Assembly: GCA_030645955.1 (NCBI GenBank)
Contig: JAUSMR010000139.1
Location: forward strand, 1-28,204
Direction: 5' to 3'
Source: Gallionella sp.
GTDB lineage: Bacteria; Pseudomonadota; Gammaproteobacteria; Burkholderiales; Gallionellaceae
Length of the DNA stretch: 28,204 nucleotides
Part shown: positions 9,642 through 18,788 of the stretch, piece after piece
How positions within the stretch are numbered: position 1 is the first letter of the stretch
Layout of the letters: every line of letters starts with the position of its first letter
The notes under the pieces: model-generated
The model's input: only the letters and a program-made list of their open reading frames with translations
Databases searched by the model: none
Told to the model about the DNA's origin: nothing
Program-made: the position numbers and the translations under genes

Positions 9642-10250
9642 TTAACCCTTGCGCTGACCGTGAACTATCTCAATCAGCTTGACTGCCTGTTGCTCCATTT
9701 CAATGGTCAGGCTATCTACCTGGGCGCGGAAGTGGCGGTAGAAGATCATGCTGGGAATCGCCACGATCAGGCCGAGGGCGGTGTTGTAAAGTGCCACGGA
9801 AATACCGTGGGCAAGGATCGCCGGGCTGTTTCCGGCGGCATTCTGTGAGCCAAAAATCTCAATCATGCCGACCACCGTGCCGAATAGCCCCAGCAATGGG
9901 CTGATCGAGGCGATCGTGCCCAGCGTGGTGAGGAAGCGCTCCAGATCGTGTGCGACTATCCGCCCGGCTTCCTCGATCGATTCTTTCATTACTTCCGGGG
10001 GGCTTTTGATGTTTTTGAGTCCTGCGGCAAAAACGCGCCCCAGTGGCGAGTTGCTGGCAAGCTTGGACAACATACCGTCGCTGACACCACGCTGCTTGAG
10101 CTCATTGACAACCTCGTTAAGCAGGGCGGGAGGCGCGATACGATTGCTGCGTAAATACCTCAGGCGATCAATGATCAAACCGACTGCAATGACGGATGCC
10201 AGAATCAAAAACCAGATCGGCCAGCCAGCCGCCTCTACGATTGCAATCAC
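9642..10250 (-). CDS. exbB: ExbB/TolQ/MotA-family proton channel protein
   Basis: This 202-residue inner-membrane protein has three membrane segments, at about residues 9-27, 112-132 and 152-170. The conserved block ISPLLGLFGTVVGMIEIF (116-133) and the third-helix ISVALYNTALGLIVAIPSM are family hallmarks. With ExbD it forms a proton-driven motor. It is the first gene of the leftward operon, so the promoter should be in 10251-10596. ExbB is preferred over TolQ because the neighbours are lpxK and kdsB rather than tolA-tolB-pal. No defects seen. Confidence 0.94.
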   Translation of the reverse strand: MIAIVEAAGWPIWFLILASVIAVGLIIDRLRYLRSNRIAPPALLNEVVNELKQRGVSDGMLSKLASNSPLGRVFAAGLKNIKSPPEVMKESIEEAGRIVAHDLERFLTTLGTIASISPLLGLFGTVVGMIEIFGSQNAAGNSPAILAHGISVALYNTALGLIVAIPSMIFYRHFRAQVDSLTIEMEQQAVKLIEIVHGQRKG

Positions 10251-10596
10251 GCGGATCCTCCAAATGTGCTTAAATAATCAAGCCGCAACTGTAGCGTGTC
10301 GCACCGAGTTGAGCAACATTTCTCAGAAATTGCTTCAGCAATATTTTGCTAAGTCGCCATTTGAAAAGAGTATTTCCGTTTACCCACAAAACCTGTGGAT
10401 AACTTTGTGGATGAATCATGTGGATGCTACTTTAACGTGGCGTGGCATAAGGATTCTTGTTACTTTGCCTATTTTTTATGAGGCAGTTATTTCATTTAAA
10501 AACAATGGCATATCGTAAGTATGCGATGTTGCTATGGGTTGGCATGGTGTAAAGCGGCAAATTTCCTTGGAGTGTGGATTATTTTGAATTGTCAAT
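10251..10596. promoter_or_regulatory. Divergent exbB/xseA intergenic region with a DnaA-box-like cluster
   Basis: This 346-bp gap has no credible gene. It contains TTACCCACA (10380-10388, plus), TGTGGATAA (10394-10402, a perfect DnaA box TTATCCACA on the minus strand), TGTGGATGA (10406-10414), TGTGGATGC (10419-10427) and TGTGGATTA (10573-10581). The middle three start 12 and 13 bp apart. An A+T-rich stretch follows (10447-10505). The layout resembles DnaA-bound regulatory regions or a small origin. Promoters for exbB and xseA must also lie here, but I could not assign hexamers. Confidence 0.55.
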
Positions 10597-11943
10597 ATGT
10601 CATTAAGACTAATTTTTGAAGAAAAAAATCGCGTTTTGCGCGTCGCGGAACTCAACTTTGCAATCAAGCAGTTGCTGGAAAGTAACGTCCCTTTGTTATG
10701 GGTGCGAGGGGAAATTTCCAATCTGGTGAGGGCCACTTCCGGCCATTTTTATTTTTCGCTGAAAGACGATCAGGCGCAAGTTCGCTGTGTCATGTTCCGG
10801 CATAAAAACCAACTGTTGAGAGAGCCGATAGCCAACGGTCAACTCGTCGAAGTATTAGCGGTCGCTACTTTATATGAACAGCGCGGCGATTTTCAGTTGA
10901 CCGTCGAGCAAATGCGCCCAGCGGGACTGGGCATACTGTATGAACAATTCGCGCGGCTGAAACAATTGCTGGAAGGCCAGGGACTATTCGCCGCCGAGCG
11001 TAAACGTCCCTTACCCGCCTTTCCCAAACGCATCGGCATCATCACCTCACCGCAGGCCGCCGCGTTGCGCGACGTGCTTACCACCTTAAGGCTGCGGCTG
11101 CCGAGTGTGCCGGTGGTGCTGTATCCCACACCGGTACAAGGGACAGGAAGCGCGGAGAAGATCGCGCTGGCCATCCAGCTTGCCAATCGGCGCGCGGAAT
11201 GCGATGTGCTGATCGTGTGTCGTGGCGGCGGCAGCATTGAAGACCTGTGGGCATTCAATGAAGAAGTCGTGGCACGCGCCATCGCCGCCAGCGAAATCCC
11301 TATCGTCAGCGGGGTCGGACACGAGACCGATTTCACGATCGCCGATTTTGTCGCCGACGAACGCGCTCCCACTCCCACCGCAGCCGCACAGCGTGTAGCT
11401 CCGGATCGCCATGCCTTGCTCAGGGGGTTGCATGACCAGGCGCAACACCTGCAACGCGCGCAGCGCAACCGGCTGCAGAACGCGATGCAGGCCGTGGACT
11501 ATTTACAGCGCAGGCTGGTGCACCCCGCGCAACAGTTGCAACGCCAGACCCAACAGCTAAACCAACTGCAACAACGCATGCAGCGCGCCTTTGCCTATCG
11601 AAAACAGCATCAACACTGGCAGTGGCAATCCATCGCGCAGCGCCTGCGCGCCGCGAGCGGCGACTTCGCCCGTTTGCACGACCGGCAAACTCATCTTGCG
11701 GACCGTCTGGTAAAGGCGATGCGCGCAGCGCAGGCGCAGCGCTCAGGGCGTGTGGACAACCTCGCGCAGCACTTGATCTTGCTCGACCCGACAAAAGTAT
11801 TGGCGCGCGGCTACAGCATGGTTCAGGATGCCAATGGCGGCGTGGTGTCGGATGCGGGGCAGTTGGCGGTTGGCGCGGAATTGCGGATCACCTTTGCCAA
11901 GGGGTGGGTGCGGACTGAGGTGAAAGAGCGGGGCGAATCGTAA
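10597..11943 (+). CDS. xseA: Exodeoxyribonuclease VII large subunit
   Basis: This 448-residue protein (E. coli 456) is the nuclease subunit of ExoVII, degrading single-stranded DNA from both ends with XseB. The N-terminal OB-fold spans about 1-105 (LWVRGEISNL, GHFYFSLKDD). The catalytic part has TSPQAAALRD (150-159), CRGGGSIEDLWAFN (208-221) and SGVGHETDFTIADFVAD (238-254). A glutamine-rich coiled-coil region (about 270-370) precedes the conserved LDPTKVLARGYSMV near the end. The ATG at 10597 has no strong Shine-Dalgarno. xseB is not in the window. A DnaA-box-like cluster lies upstream. Confidence 0.97.
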   Translation: MSLRLIFEEKNRVLRVAELNFAIKQLLESNVPLLWVRGEISNLVRATSGHFYFSLKDDQAQVRCVMFRHKNQLLREPIANGQLVEVLAVATLYEQRGDFQLTVEQMRPAGLGILYEQFARLKQLLEGQGLFAAERKRPLPAFPKRIGIITSPQAAALRDVLTTLRLRLPSVPVVLYPTPVQGTGSAEKIALAIQLANRRAECDVLIVCRGGGSIEDLWAFNEEVVARAIAASEIPIVSGVGHETDFTIADFVADERAPTPTAAAQRVAPDRHALLRGLHDQAQHLQRAQRNRLQNAMQAVDYLQRRLVHPAQQLQRQTQQLNQLQQRMQRAFAYRKQHQHWQWQSIAQRLRAASGDFARLHDRQTHLADRLVKAMRAAQAQRSGRVDNLAQHLILLDPTKVLARGYSMVQDANGGVVSDAGQLAVGAELRITFAKGWVRTEVKERGES

Positions 11944-11960
11944 ATGTGGCCGTTCGTGCT

Positions 11961-12017
11961 GATAACCAGCGACTTGGCTGTCGTATTTTGACAGCTTAGT
12001 CGAATGGCTAGTTGTTT
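11961..12017 (+). repeat. 57-bp covarying hairpin repeat, intergenic copy
   Basis: The element runs from GATAACCAGC to GTTGTTTC. Helices are AACCAGC/GCTAGTT (one mismatch), GACT/AGTC (11971-11974 with 11998-12001) and GCTGTC/GACAGC (11977-11982 with 11990-11995), with a 7-base loop and a GAATG bulge at 12002-12006. Compared with the lpxK copy, both inner helices change on both strands and stay paired. It lies 17 bp after the xseA stop. Confidence 0.75.
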
Positions 12018-12088
12018 CGCCAGCCTGTCGAACCATGAATGACAAAAGTCAAAACCGCCGGGGGTTGCCCGGCGAAGTTGTTTTTGAT

Positions 12089-12118
12089 GTTGGGTTACGC
12101 GCTGTGCGCTAACCCAAC
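12089..12118. repeat. GTTGGGTTA...TAACCCAAC palindromic repeat
   Basis: GTTGGGTTACGCG is followed at once by the inverted TGCGCTAACCCAAC, giving a near-perfect hairpin, and then CTACG. I recognise this as a repeat common in many proteobacterial genomes. It lies 58 bp before the aroA start and could fold in the leader. Confidence 0.6.
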
Positions 12119-12176
12119 CTACGCCCTCTGCGGTATCATCCCGCCCTCACAAAAACCGCTACGTAGTTCTATCGCA

Positions 12177-14330
12177 ATGTCTTCCGAAAATTTCATCGAC
12201 CTCCCCCCCCTCCTGACCGCGCGCGGCACGATCACGCTGCCAGGCTCGAAGAGTATTTCCAATCGCATCTTGTTGCTGTCGGCTCTGGCGCAGGGCACGA
12301 CCGAGATACGTGATGTGCTGCTGTCGGATGATACCGAGCGCATGCTGGATGGCTTGCGCACCCTGGGTGTCGGCGTGGAGCAGCTCGATAAGCATGTCTT
12401 CCGTGTGCAGGGCTGCGGTGGGGATTTTCCGGTCAAGGACGCAGAATTATTTCTGGGGAATGCCGGCACCGCATTCCGTCCGCTGACGGCGGCGCTGGCT
12501 TTGTCCGGCGGACACTACAAACTGTCCGGCGTGGCTCGCATGCACGAACGGCCGATCGGCGACCTGGTGGATGCGTTGCGTGCATTGGGTGCGAATATCG
12601 ACTATCTGGGCAACGAAGGCTTTCCGCCGTTGGAGATTTTTCCGGCGACGTTGAACGGTGTTGCTCGCGTCAGCGTGCGCGGCGATGTGTCGAGCCAATT
12701 CCTGACCGCGTTGTTGATGGCCTTGCCGCTGCTGGATCGCGAGGTCACAGTGGAGGTGGCCGGCGAGTTGATCTCGAAGCCGTATATTGAAATCACTCTG
12801 ACGATGATGGCGCGCTTCGGTGTCACGGTGCGGCGGGGACACGGTGATGCGAAGCATTCTGGTGCGGGATCCGCCGCATTGCACCCCCTCCCGCAATCGG
12901 GCCTGACGGCTAACGTGTCGGGGGGGCAACGCGATGGCTGGCGCAGTTTCACGGTGGCGGCGGGCAGCCGTTATGCTACGCCCGGCGTGATATATGTAGA
13001 AGGCGATGCTTCGTCGGCCTCTTATTTTCTTGCCGCGGGGGTGATCGGCGGCGGCCCGGTGCGCATTGAGGGGGTGGGCAGCGACAGCATCCAGGGTGAC
13101 GTGCGTTTCGCCGATGCGCTGGCGTTGATGGGCGCGCAGATCGAACAGGGTTCGAACTGGATGGAGGCGCGTGCGCCGGAGAGCGGGCGGCTCAAGGCGA
13201 TCGATCTGGACTGCAACCACATTCCCGATGCGGCGATGACGCTGGCGGTCGCGGCGCTGTTTGCCGACGGCACGACCACGTTGCGCAACATCGCCAGTTG
13301 GCGCGTCAAGGAGACCGACCGCATCGCGGCGATGGCGACCGAGTTGCGCAAGGTGGGGGCGACGGTGGAGGAGGGGGCGGATTACATTCGAATTACAGGA
13401 GCGAGTAAAAACCAAACCCCCTCTAACTCCCCCTTATCAGGGGGAGAACAGAATGGCTCCTCCCCTGATAAGGGGAGGTTGGGAGGGGTTTCCCTCGATC
13501 CCCGATCCTCAATCCTCAATCCTCAATCCGGCATCGACACCTACGACGATCACCGCATGGCGATGTGTTTCTCGCTTGCCGCCTTTGGGGCGGAAGGTGT
13601 GCGCATCAATGACCCCCATTGCGTGGCCAAAACCTTTCCGGATTATTTTGCGCGTTTTCGTGAGGTGGTGCAGGCAGTGCCGGTGATCGCGATCGATGGG
13701 CCTTCGGCGTCTGGCAAAGGCACGGTGGCGCAGCGCGTCGCGGCAAAACTTGGCTATCACTATCTTGACAGCGGTGCGCTATATCGCCTGCTGGCAATGG
13801 CGGCGCAGCGCGATGGGATTGCGCTGACTGATGAAACCGGATTGGCATCATTGGCCGGGAGGATGGAAATACGCTTTGAGGGCGAGCAAATCTGGCTGGA
13901 TGGCGCATTGGCCGGCGATGAGTTGCGCGGCGAACAATGCGCGGCGGCGGCTTCCAGGGTGGCTGCTTTGCCCAAAGTGCGTGCCGCGCTGCTCAGCAAG
14001 CAGCACGCCTTTCGCCGGGCACCGGGCCTGGTGGCTGACGGGCGCGATATGTCCTCGGTGGTGTTTCCGGATGCGGCGTTAAAGATATTTTTGACCGCCA
14101 GTGCCGAGGCGCGCGCCGAGCGCCGTTATAAGCAGTTGAAAGAAAAAGGAATGGATGCTAATATAACTGCCCTTTTGCTGGATATATGCGTGCGCGACGA
14201 GCGTGACACGCGGCGTAGCGTGGCTCCATTGCAACAGGCACTGGGTGCAAATCTGCTTGACACCACGGCTCTGAGCATCGAGCAGGCGGTACAGGAAGTG
14301 CTGGCACGCTACTTGGCGAAAGGATTCTAA
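12177..14330 (+). CDS. aroA-cmk: Fused EPSP synthase (AroA) - cytidylate kinase (Cmk) with two repeat insertions
   Basis: One 717-residue reading frame joins two enzymes. Residues 1 to about 498 are EPSP synthase (shikimate pathway), with [17 protein letters not shown] (21-37), [13 protein letters not shown] (91-103) and [14 protein letters not shown]. Residues from about 501 are cytidylate kinase, with P-loop [11 protein letters not shown] and [10 protein letters not shown], then [13 protein letters not shown]. The junction [13 protein letters not shown] has no linker. AroA is about 70 residues longer than usual: extra peptides lie at about 220-250 and 411-451, both encoded by repeat DNA. 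ATG 12177 matches homologous starts, with no good Shine-Dalgarno. A perfect internal GAGGTG (13662-13667) precedes GTG 13677, so separate Cmk may also be made. rpsA follows, as usual. Confidence 0.93.
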   Translation: MSSENFIDLPPLLTARGTITLPGSKSISNRILLLSALAQGTTEIRDVLLSDDTERMLDGLRTLGVGVEQLDKHVFRVQGCGGDFPVKDAELFLGNAGTAFRPLTAALALSGGHYKLSGVARMHERPIGDLVDALRALGANIDYLGNEGFPPLEIFPATLNGVARVSVRGDVSSQFLTALLMALPLLDREVTVEVAGELISKPYIEITLTMMARFGVTVRRGHGDAKHSGAGSAALHPLPQSGLTANVSGGQRDGWRSFTVAAGSRYATPGVIYVEGDASSASYFLAAGVIGGGPVRIEGVGSDSIQGDVRFADALALMGAQIEQGSNWMEARAPESGRLKAIDLDCNHIPDAAMTLAVAALFADGTTTLRNIASWRVKETDRIAAMATELRKVGATVEEGADYIRITGASKNQTPSNSPLSGGEQNGSSPDKGRLGGVSLDPRSSILNPQSGIDTYDDHRMAMCFSLAAFGAEGVRINDPHCVAKTFPDYFARFREVVQAVPVIAIDGPSASGKGTVAQRVAAKLGYHYLDSGALYRLLAMAAQRDGIALTDETGLASLAGRMEIRFEGEQIWLDGALAGDELRGEQCAAAASRVAALPKVRAALLSKQHAFRRAPGLVADGRDMSSVVFPDAALKIFLTASAEARAERRYKQLKEKGMDANITALLLDICVRDERDTRRSVAPLQQALGANLLDTTALSIEQAVQEVLARYLAKGF
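12833..12927. repeat. In-frame inserted sequence in aroA (first)
   Basis: These bases encode about 31 residues ([20 protein letters not shown] and on) between ARFGVTV and DGWRSFTV, where AroA proteins normally have only a few. TTGCACCCCC (12879) and GGGGGGGCAA (12920) form imperfect inverted arms. It is not clearly related to the other repeats here. Boundaries are estimated. Confidence 0.5.
13407..13530. repeat. In-frame composite palindromic repeat in aroA (second)
   Basis: Two arms, 13414-13445 and 13461-13491, are near reverse complements around a 15-bp spacer; both contain CCCCTTATCAGGGG or its complement. Directly after come three tandem TCAATCC heptads (13509-13529), also found at 19781-19802. 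Together they encode an [22 protein letters not shown] peptide just before the conserved [12 protein letters not shown] of AroA. The frame is kept. Confidence 0.75.
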
Positions 14331-14427
14331 ATATTGGCCCCGTATGGCTCCCCGTCATACAGGAACTTTTTAACTAACCCCTGTGCAGAACTTTATGTTC
14401 CGGGCAGATTTTTCTTAGGTGTATTCG

Positions 14428-16143
14428 ATGAACGCAACCGCAGCCGCTGTATTAAACCCCGATAGTTTCGCCGCAATGTTTGAAGAAAGTTTGACGCGCA
14501 AGGAAATGCGCGCCGGTGAACTGATTACCGCGCAAGTTGTGCGCGTTGACCACAATATGGTGGTCGTGAATGCCGGACTGAAGTCCGAAAGTTTGATTGC
14601 GATCGAGGAATTCCTCGACGCCAAAGGCGAATTGGAAATCAAGGCGGGCGATTTTGTCACTGTCGCGATCGAGTCGCTGGAGAACGGCTATGGTGAAACC
14701 AAGCTGTCGCGCGAAAAAGCCAAGCGCCTGGCGGCATGGCACGATCTGGAATTGGCCATGGAAGAAGGCAAGATCGTGGAAGGCTTTGTCAGCGGCAAGG
14801 TCAAGGGCGGCCTGACCGCGATGGTCAACGGTATCCGTGCGTTCCTGCCGGGTTCGCTGGTGGACATTCGCCCGGTCAAGGACACCACGCCTTACGAAAA
14901 CAAGACCATGGAGTTGAAGGTCATCAAGCTGGATCGCAAGCGCAACAACGTGGTGGTTTCCCGCCGCGCGGTGCTGGAAGCGAGCATGGGCGCCGATCGT
15001 GAAGCGGTCATGGAAAACCTCAAGGAAGGCGCGATCGTCAAGGGCGTGGTCAAGAATATCACCGACTACGGCGCGTTCGTTGACTTGGGCGGTATCGACG
15101 GCCTGTTGCACATCACCGACCTGGCATGGCGCCGCGTAAAACATCCTTCCGAGGTGTTGACCGTGGGCGACGAAGTCGAAGCCAAGATTCTCAAGTTCGA
15201 TCAGGAGAAAAACCGCGTTTCCCTGGGCATCAAGCAAATGGGTGATGATCCATGGAACGGTCTGGCACGTCGCTACCCGCAAGGCACACGCATGTTCGGC
15301 AAGGTGACTAACCTGACCGATTACGGCGCATTCGTCGAAATCGAACAAGGTATCGAAGGCTTGGTGCACGTTTCCGAAATGGATTGGACCAACAAGAACG
15401 TCCATCCTTCCAAAGTCGTGAGCCTGGGCGACGAAGTCGAAGTGATGATTCTGGAAATCGACGAAGCGCGCCGCCGCATCTCTCTTGGCATGAAGCAATG
15501 CCAATCCAATCCTTGGGATGATTTTGCGATCAATCACAAGAAGGGCGACAAGGTGAAGGGGCAAATCAAGTCCATCACCGACTTCGGCGTGTTCATTGGC
15601 CTGGATGGCGGTATCGACGGCCTGGTGCATTTGTCCGACCTGTCCTGGAGCCAGCCCGGCGAAGAAGCGGTGCGCAGCTACAAGAAGGGTGACGAAGTGG
15701 AAGCCGTGGTATTGGCGATCGATGTGGAGCGCGAGCGCATCTCCCTCGGCATCAAGCAAATGGAAGGCGATCCGTTCGGCGGCTTTGCTTCCAGTCACGA
15801 GAAGGGTGCAGTGGTCACCGGCACAGTGAAATCGCTGGATGCCAAGGGTGCAACGATTGCGCTGGGAGGCGACGTGGAGGCCTATCTGAAAGCATCCGAA
15901 GTGTCTGCTGACCGTGTGGAAGATATTCGCAACCACCTCAAGGAAGGCGATAGCGTGACTGCCGTCATTATCAATGTGGATCGCAAGAATCGCGGCATCA
16001 ATCTGTCGATCAAGGCGCTGAACAAGACAGAAGAAACCGCTGCCATGCAGAAGCTTTCCGCTGAAAGTAATTCCAATGCCGGAACCACTAATCTGGGTGC
16101 GTTGTTGAAGGCCAAGATGAGTGGCAGCAAGACCGAAGCTTAA
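14428..16143 (+). CDS. rpsA: 30S ribosomal protein S1
   Basis: S1 binds mRNA on the 30S subunit and helps unfold and position it for initiation. The 571 residues hold six S1 domains at about 29-96, 114-180, 201-270, 286-356, 373-443 and 460-529. The repeated cores ([59 protein letters not shown]) are plain. ATG 14428 has AGG 8 bases upstream. A GTG at 14419 would add three residues and overlap that Shine-Dalgarno. It follows aroA-cmk by 97 bp and precedes ihfB by 15 bp. S1 often regulates its own leader; nothing specific is proven here. Confidence 0.98.
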   Translation: MNATAAAVLNPDSFAAMFEESLTRKEMRAGELITAQVVRVDHNMVVVNAGLKSESLIAIEEFLDAKGELEIKAGDFVTVAIESLENGYGETKLSREKAKRLAAWHDLELAMEEGKIVEGFVSGKVKGGLTAMVNGIRAFLPGSLVDIRPVKDTTPYENKTMELKVIKLDRKRNNVVVSRRAVLEASMGADREAVMENLKEGAIVKGVVKNITDYGAFVDLGGIDGLLHITDLAWRRVKHPSEVLTVGDEVEAKILKFDQEKNRVSLGIKQMGDDPWNGLARRYPQGTRMFGKVTNLTDYGAFVEIEQGIEGLVHVSEMDWTNKNVHPSKVVSLGDEVEVMILEIDEARRRISLGMKQCQSNPWDDFAINHKKGDKVKGQIKSITDFGVFIGLDGGIDGLVHLSDLSWSQPGEEAVRSYKKGDEVEAVVLAIDVERERISLGIKQMEGDPFGGFASSHEKGAVVTGTVKSLDAKGATIALGGDVEAYLKASEVSADRVEDIRNHLKEGDSVTAVIINVDRKNRGINLSIKALNKTEETAAMQKLSAESNSNAGTTNLGALLKAKMSGSKTEA

Positions 16144-16158
16144 TTTGAGGTTCACGCC

Positions 16159-16446
16159 ATGACTCGATCTGATTTGATTACCAAGCTGGCCGAGTTGCAT
16201 CCGCAATTGCTGGCCAAGGATGCTGAGCTTGCTGTTAAAGTGATCCTGGACATTTTGTCTTCCACGCTGTCGCGTGGTGGACGAATCGAGATACGCGGCT
16301 TCGGCAGCTTTGGCCTGAATTACCGTCCGCCGCGTCAGGGGCGTAATCCCAAGACCGGCGACAAGGTGAAGGTGCCTGCCAAGTATGTGCCGCATTTCAA
16401 GGCGGGCAAGGAGCTAAGGGAGCGGGTCAGCAATCAGGATATCTGA
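16159..16446 (+). CDS. ihfB: Integration host factor subunit beta
   Basis: This 95-residue member of the HU/IHF family bends DNA as a heterodimer with IHF-alpha, acting in recombination, replication and transcription. The beta-arm signature is [30 protein letters not shown], with the intercalating proline in GRNP. The N-terminus [11 protein letters not shown] fits IHF-beta rather than HU. GAGG lies 11 bases before the ATG. It is 15 bp after rpsA, a conserved proteobacterial pair, and is followed by a strong terminator. Confidence 0.97.
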   Translation: MTRSDLITKLAELHPQLLAKDAELAVKVILDILSSTLSRGGRIEIRGFGSFGLNYRPPRQGRNPKTGDKVKVPAKYVPHFKAGKELRERVSNQDI

Positions 16447-16462
16447 CCCACGCAGGAGTAAG

Positions 16463-16502
16463 AAAAATGGCGGCATATCTTAAGGTATTGCCGCCATTTT
16501 TT
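16463..16502 (+). terminator. Intrinsic terminator after ihfB
   Basis: AAAATGGCGGCA (from 16464) pairs with TGCCGCCATTTT (16489-16500), and a T-run ends it. It starts about 17 bp after the ihfB stop and separates the rpsA-ihfB transcript from lapA. Confidence 0.88.
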
Positions 16503-16539
16503 ATGCTATCGTTACAGCGGTTTTTTTCGGGTAAATGCC

Positions 16540-16836
16540 ATGCGTTATCTTAATTGGTTGTTGCGTGCATTGTTGTTCATTGCGCTGCTCGGATTTGCGG
16601 TCAAGAATGACCAGCCGATCACGTTGCGTTATTTTTTTGGCTACGAGTGGCAGTCTTCGCTGGTGGTTGTGCTGCTGTTGTTTTTTGCCGCCGGCGCGAT
16701 TGTCGGCGTGCTTGCCATGCTGGTAAATGTGCTGCAACAACGACGCGAAATTGCGCGCCTGAAGCGCGATATCAGGGTCAAGAATAAGCTTGCCGGCGTC
16801 GGTGAAACGCAACAAATTCCTATTCAACCTTCCTGA
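16540..16836 (+). CDS. lapA: LapA, lipopolysaccharide assembly protein A domain protein
   Basis: This 98-residue inner-membrane protein has two membrane helices (about residues 5-21 and 42-64) followed by a short cytoplasmic coiled coil (LQQRREIARLKRDI). The layout and position just before lapB match LapA (YciS, DUF1049). In E. coli LapA and LapB work together on LPS assembly and LpxC turnover. It starts 38 bp after the ihfB terminator, so a promoter should lie between, but none is clear. It ends 15 bp before lapB. Confidence 0.9.
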   Translation: MRYLNWLLRALLFIALLGFAVKNDQPITLRYFFGYEWQSSLVVVLLLFFAAGAIVGVLAMLVNVLQQRREIARLKRDIRVKNKLAGVGETQQIPIQPS

Positions 16837-16851
16837 TAGAAATATTCAGTT

Positions 16852-18027
16852 ATGGAATTCGAAACCTGGATGCTGCTGATTTTCCCGTTGTTTTTTGGAA
16901 TGGGATGGCTGGCCGCGCGCCTTGACATAAAAGAATTGCTTTCCGAATCGAGTGCATTACCACAGTCGTATTTTCAGGGGCTGAATTTTTTGCTTAACGA
17001 GCAGCAGGACAAGGCAATTGAAGCTTTTATCGAGGTAGTCAAGATCGATCCGCAAACCGTCGAGCTCCACTTCGCGCTGGGCAGTCTGTTCCGCCGTCGC
17101 GGAGAAGTGGATCGCGCTTTGCGTATGCACCACAACCTGGTGGACAGAGCAGATCTGGATGAGAATAAGCGAAAGCAGGCGATTTTCGAGCTGGCGCAGG
17201 ATTATTTGAAAGCAGGGATTCTGGATCGTGCCGAGAGCCTGTTTCGTGAGCTGAAAAATACCCCATATGCCAAACCTGCCCTGGAATTCTTGCTGGAACT
17301 GTTTCAGAAGGAGCATGACTGGCACAAGGCAATCGAGACCGTGGATCGCTTGACTGAGGTATCTGGACAGTCGTACGGCAAGCAAGCAGCGTTCTTTTAT
17401 TGCGAGCTGGCAAACGAGAAAATTGCCGGTGGCGATCCGGATGCCGCGAGTAAATATTTGCATCAAGCGTTGGCGACTTATCCGGATTCAGTGCGCGCCA
17501 CCATGTTGTTGGGTGATATGGCGGCCAGCAAAGGCGAGCACGAAGAGGCCATCAATATCTGGAAAAACATTGAAACGCAGGATGCCCAATATCTGCCGCT
17601 GGTGGCGGAAAGCATGCTGAATGCGTTTCGCAACCTGCATCGCGAGATCGAGGGCGTCGCCTTGTTACGCGAATACCTGGGCAAATATCACTCACTGGAT
17701 TTGATGAACGTGGTGTTCGACGGGGTGCTGAAAAATGAGGGATCGAGTGCCGCTTATCTGCTGGTGCGTGATGAGATGCATCGCAACCCTACCTTGTTGG
17801 GGTTGGATAAATTGCTCGAAGCGCAGCTGCTGGAAATGCCAATATACAAGCGTGCCGATGTAGAGCTGGTGAAAAATCTGGTTCATAAGCGCACGCGAAA
17901 TCTGGCGATGTACCATTGTGCCCATTGCGGGTTTAAGGCGCGCCAGTTTTACTGGCACTGCCCGGCTTGTCATGCGTGGGATAGTTATCCGCCGCGGCGT
18001 AGCGAAGAAACTGGAACGCAGGTATAA
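16852..18027 (+). CDS. lapB: LapB, TPR protein controlling LPS assembly
   Basis: This 391-residue protein (E. coli YciM 389) has an N-terminal membrane anchor (about 5-20, [20 protein letters not shown]), then TPR repeats over about 60-330, and a C-terminal rubredoxin-like metal site with C356, C359, C370 and C373 in [20 protein letters not shown]. In E. coli LapB brings the LpxC deacetylase to FtsH and so limits LPS synthesis. All of the parts are intact. It is 15 bp after lapA and 11 bp before pyrF, probably one operon. The link to the LPS genes nearby is functional rather than shown in sequence. Confidence 0.95.
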   Translation: MEFETWMLLIFPLFFGMGWLAARLDIKELLSESSALPQSYFQGLNFLLNEQQDKAIEAFIEVVKIDPQTVELHFALGSLFRRRGEVDRALRMHHNLVDRADLDENKRKQAIFELAQDYLKAGILDRAESLFRELKNTPYAKPALEFLLELFQKEHDWHKAIETVDRLTEVSGQSYGKQAAFFYCELANEKIAGGDPDAASKYLHQALATYPDSVRATMLLGDMAASKGEHEEAINIWKNIETQDAQYLPLVAESMLNAFRNLHREIEGVALLREYLGKYHSLDLMNVVFDGVLKNEGSSAAYLLVRDEMHRNPTLLGLDKLLEAQLLEMPIYKRADVELVKNLVHKRTRNLAMYHCAHCGFKARQFYWHCPACHAWDSYPPRRSEETGTQV

Positions 18028-18038
18028 GCCCCGCCGCT

Positions 18039-18740
18039 ATGAATGATCCGAAAATAATCATCGCGCTGGATTATCCGGCTGCCGCACCCGCGCTGGCGTT
18101 GGCTGATCGACTGCAATCCTCGCTATGCCGTTTGAAAGTCGGCAAGGAATTATTCACTGCCACCGGGCCGGTGTTGCTGGAGCAATTGATGCGGCGGGGC
18201 TTTGAGATTTTTCTCGACCTGAAATTTCACGACATTCCCAATACCGCCGCGCAGGCCTGCAAAGCCGCTGCCAGCTTGGGCGTGTGGATGGTCAACGTGC
18301 ATGCTCTGGGCGGACGCAAGATGCTGGAGGCGGCGCATGAGGCGATTGCCAACAGCGCGCAGCAGCCCAAGTTGATTGCCGTGACCATGCTTACCAGCAT
18401 GGCGCAGGAAGATCTCGCCGACATCGGCATCAACTCCACGCCTGCCGAGATGGTGCTGCGCCTGGCAACGCTGGCGCGCGACAGCGGTCTGGACGGCGTG
18501 GTCTGCTCTGCGCAGGAAGCCGCGCTGTTGCGCAAACATTGCGGCAATGAATTTTGCCTGGTGACGCCGGGCATCCGCCCGGAGCAGGCCAGCTTGAATG
18601 ACCAGTCGCGTGTGATGACTCCGCGAGCCGCCCTGCAAGCAGGCTCCAGCTATCTGGTGATAGGCCGGCCGATCACCCAGGCGGCGGATCCCTTGCAGGC
18701 GTTGCTCGACATTTGCAAGGATATTGGAGCGCCGGGATGA
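18039..18740 (+). CDS. pyrF: Orotidine 5'-phosphate decarboxylase
   Basis: This 233-residue cytosolic enzyme converts OMP to UMP, the last step of de novo pyrimidine synthesis. The active-site signature [12 protein letters not shown] gives D60, K62 and D65; D11 and K33 are the other expected contacts (IALDY, LKVGKEL). The C-terminal TPGIRP and YLVIGRPIT phosphate-binding loops are present. It begins 11 bp after lapB, a frequent arrangement in gamma- and betaproteobacteria. No anomalies. Confidence 0.98.
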   Translation: MNDPKIIIALDYPAAAPALALADRLQSSLCRLKVGKELFTATGPVLLEQLMRRGFEIFLDLKFHDIPNTAAQACKAAASLGVWMVNVHALGGRKMLEAAHEAIANSAQQPKLIAVTMLTSMAQEDLADIGINSTPAEMVLRLATLARDSGLDGVVCSAQEAALLRKHCGNEFCLVTPGIRPEQASLNDQSRVMTPRAALQAGSSYLVIGRPITQAADPLQALLDICKDIGAPG

Positions 18741-18788
18741 ATCTGCAGAGCGAGGGGTGGTTATGAGTCGGGAAGACGGAGGGCGTGC

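Noticed and set aside
10251..10596. The main chromosomal origin oriC
   Set aside because: The usual neighbours (dnaA, dnaN, rpmH, gidA, parAB) are absent; only the box cluster is kept as a finding.
13414..13529. A CRISPR or tandem-repeat array
   Set aside because: The repeats are inverted arms and three 7-bp units, with no spacer-repeat periodicity and no cas genes.
8163..13530. lpxK, kdsB or aroA as pseudogenes because of the insertions
   Set aside because: All frames remain open and every catalytic motif is intact, so in-frame tolerated inserts fit better.
14452..16395. A 647-codon open frame on the minus strand opposite rpsA and ihfB
   Set aside because: It mirrors the codon pattern of S1, has no recognisable domain, and spans two real genes and their gap.
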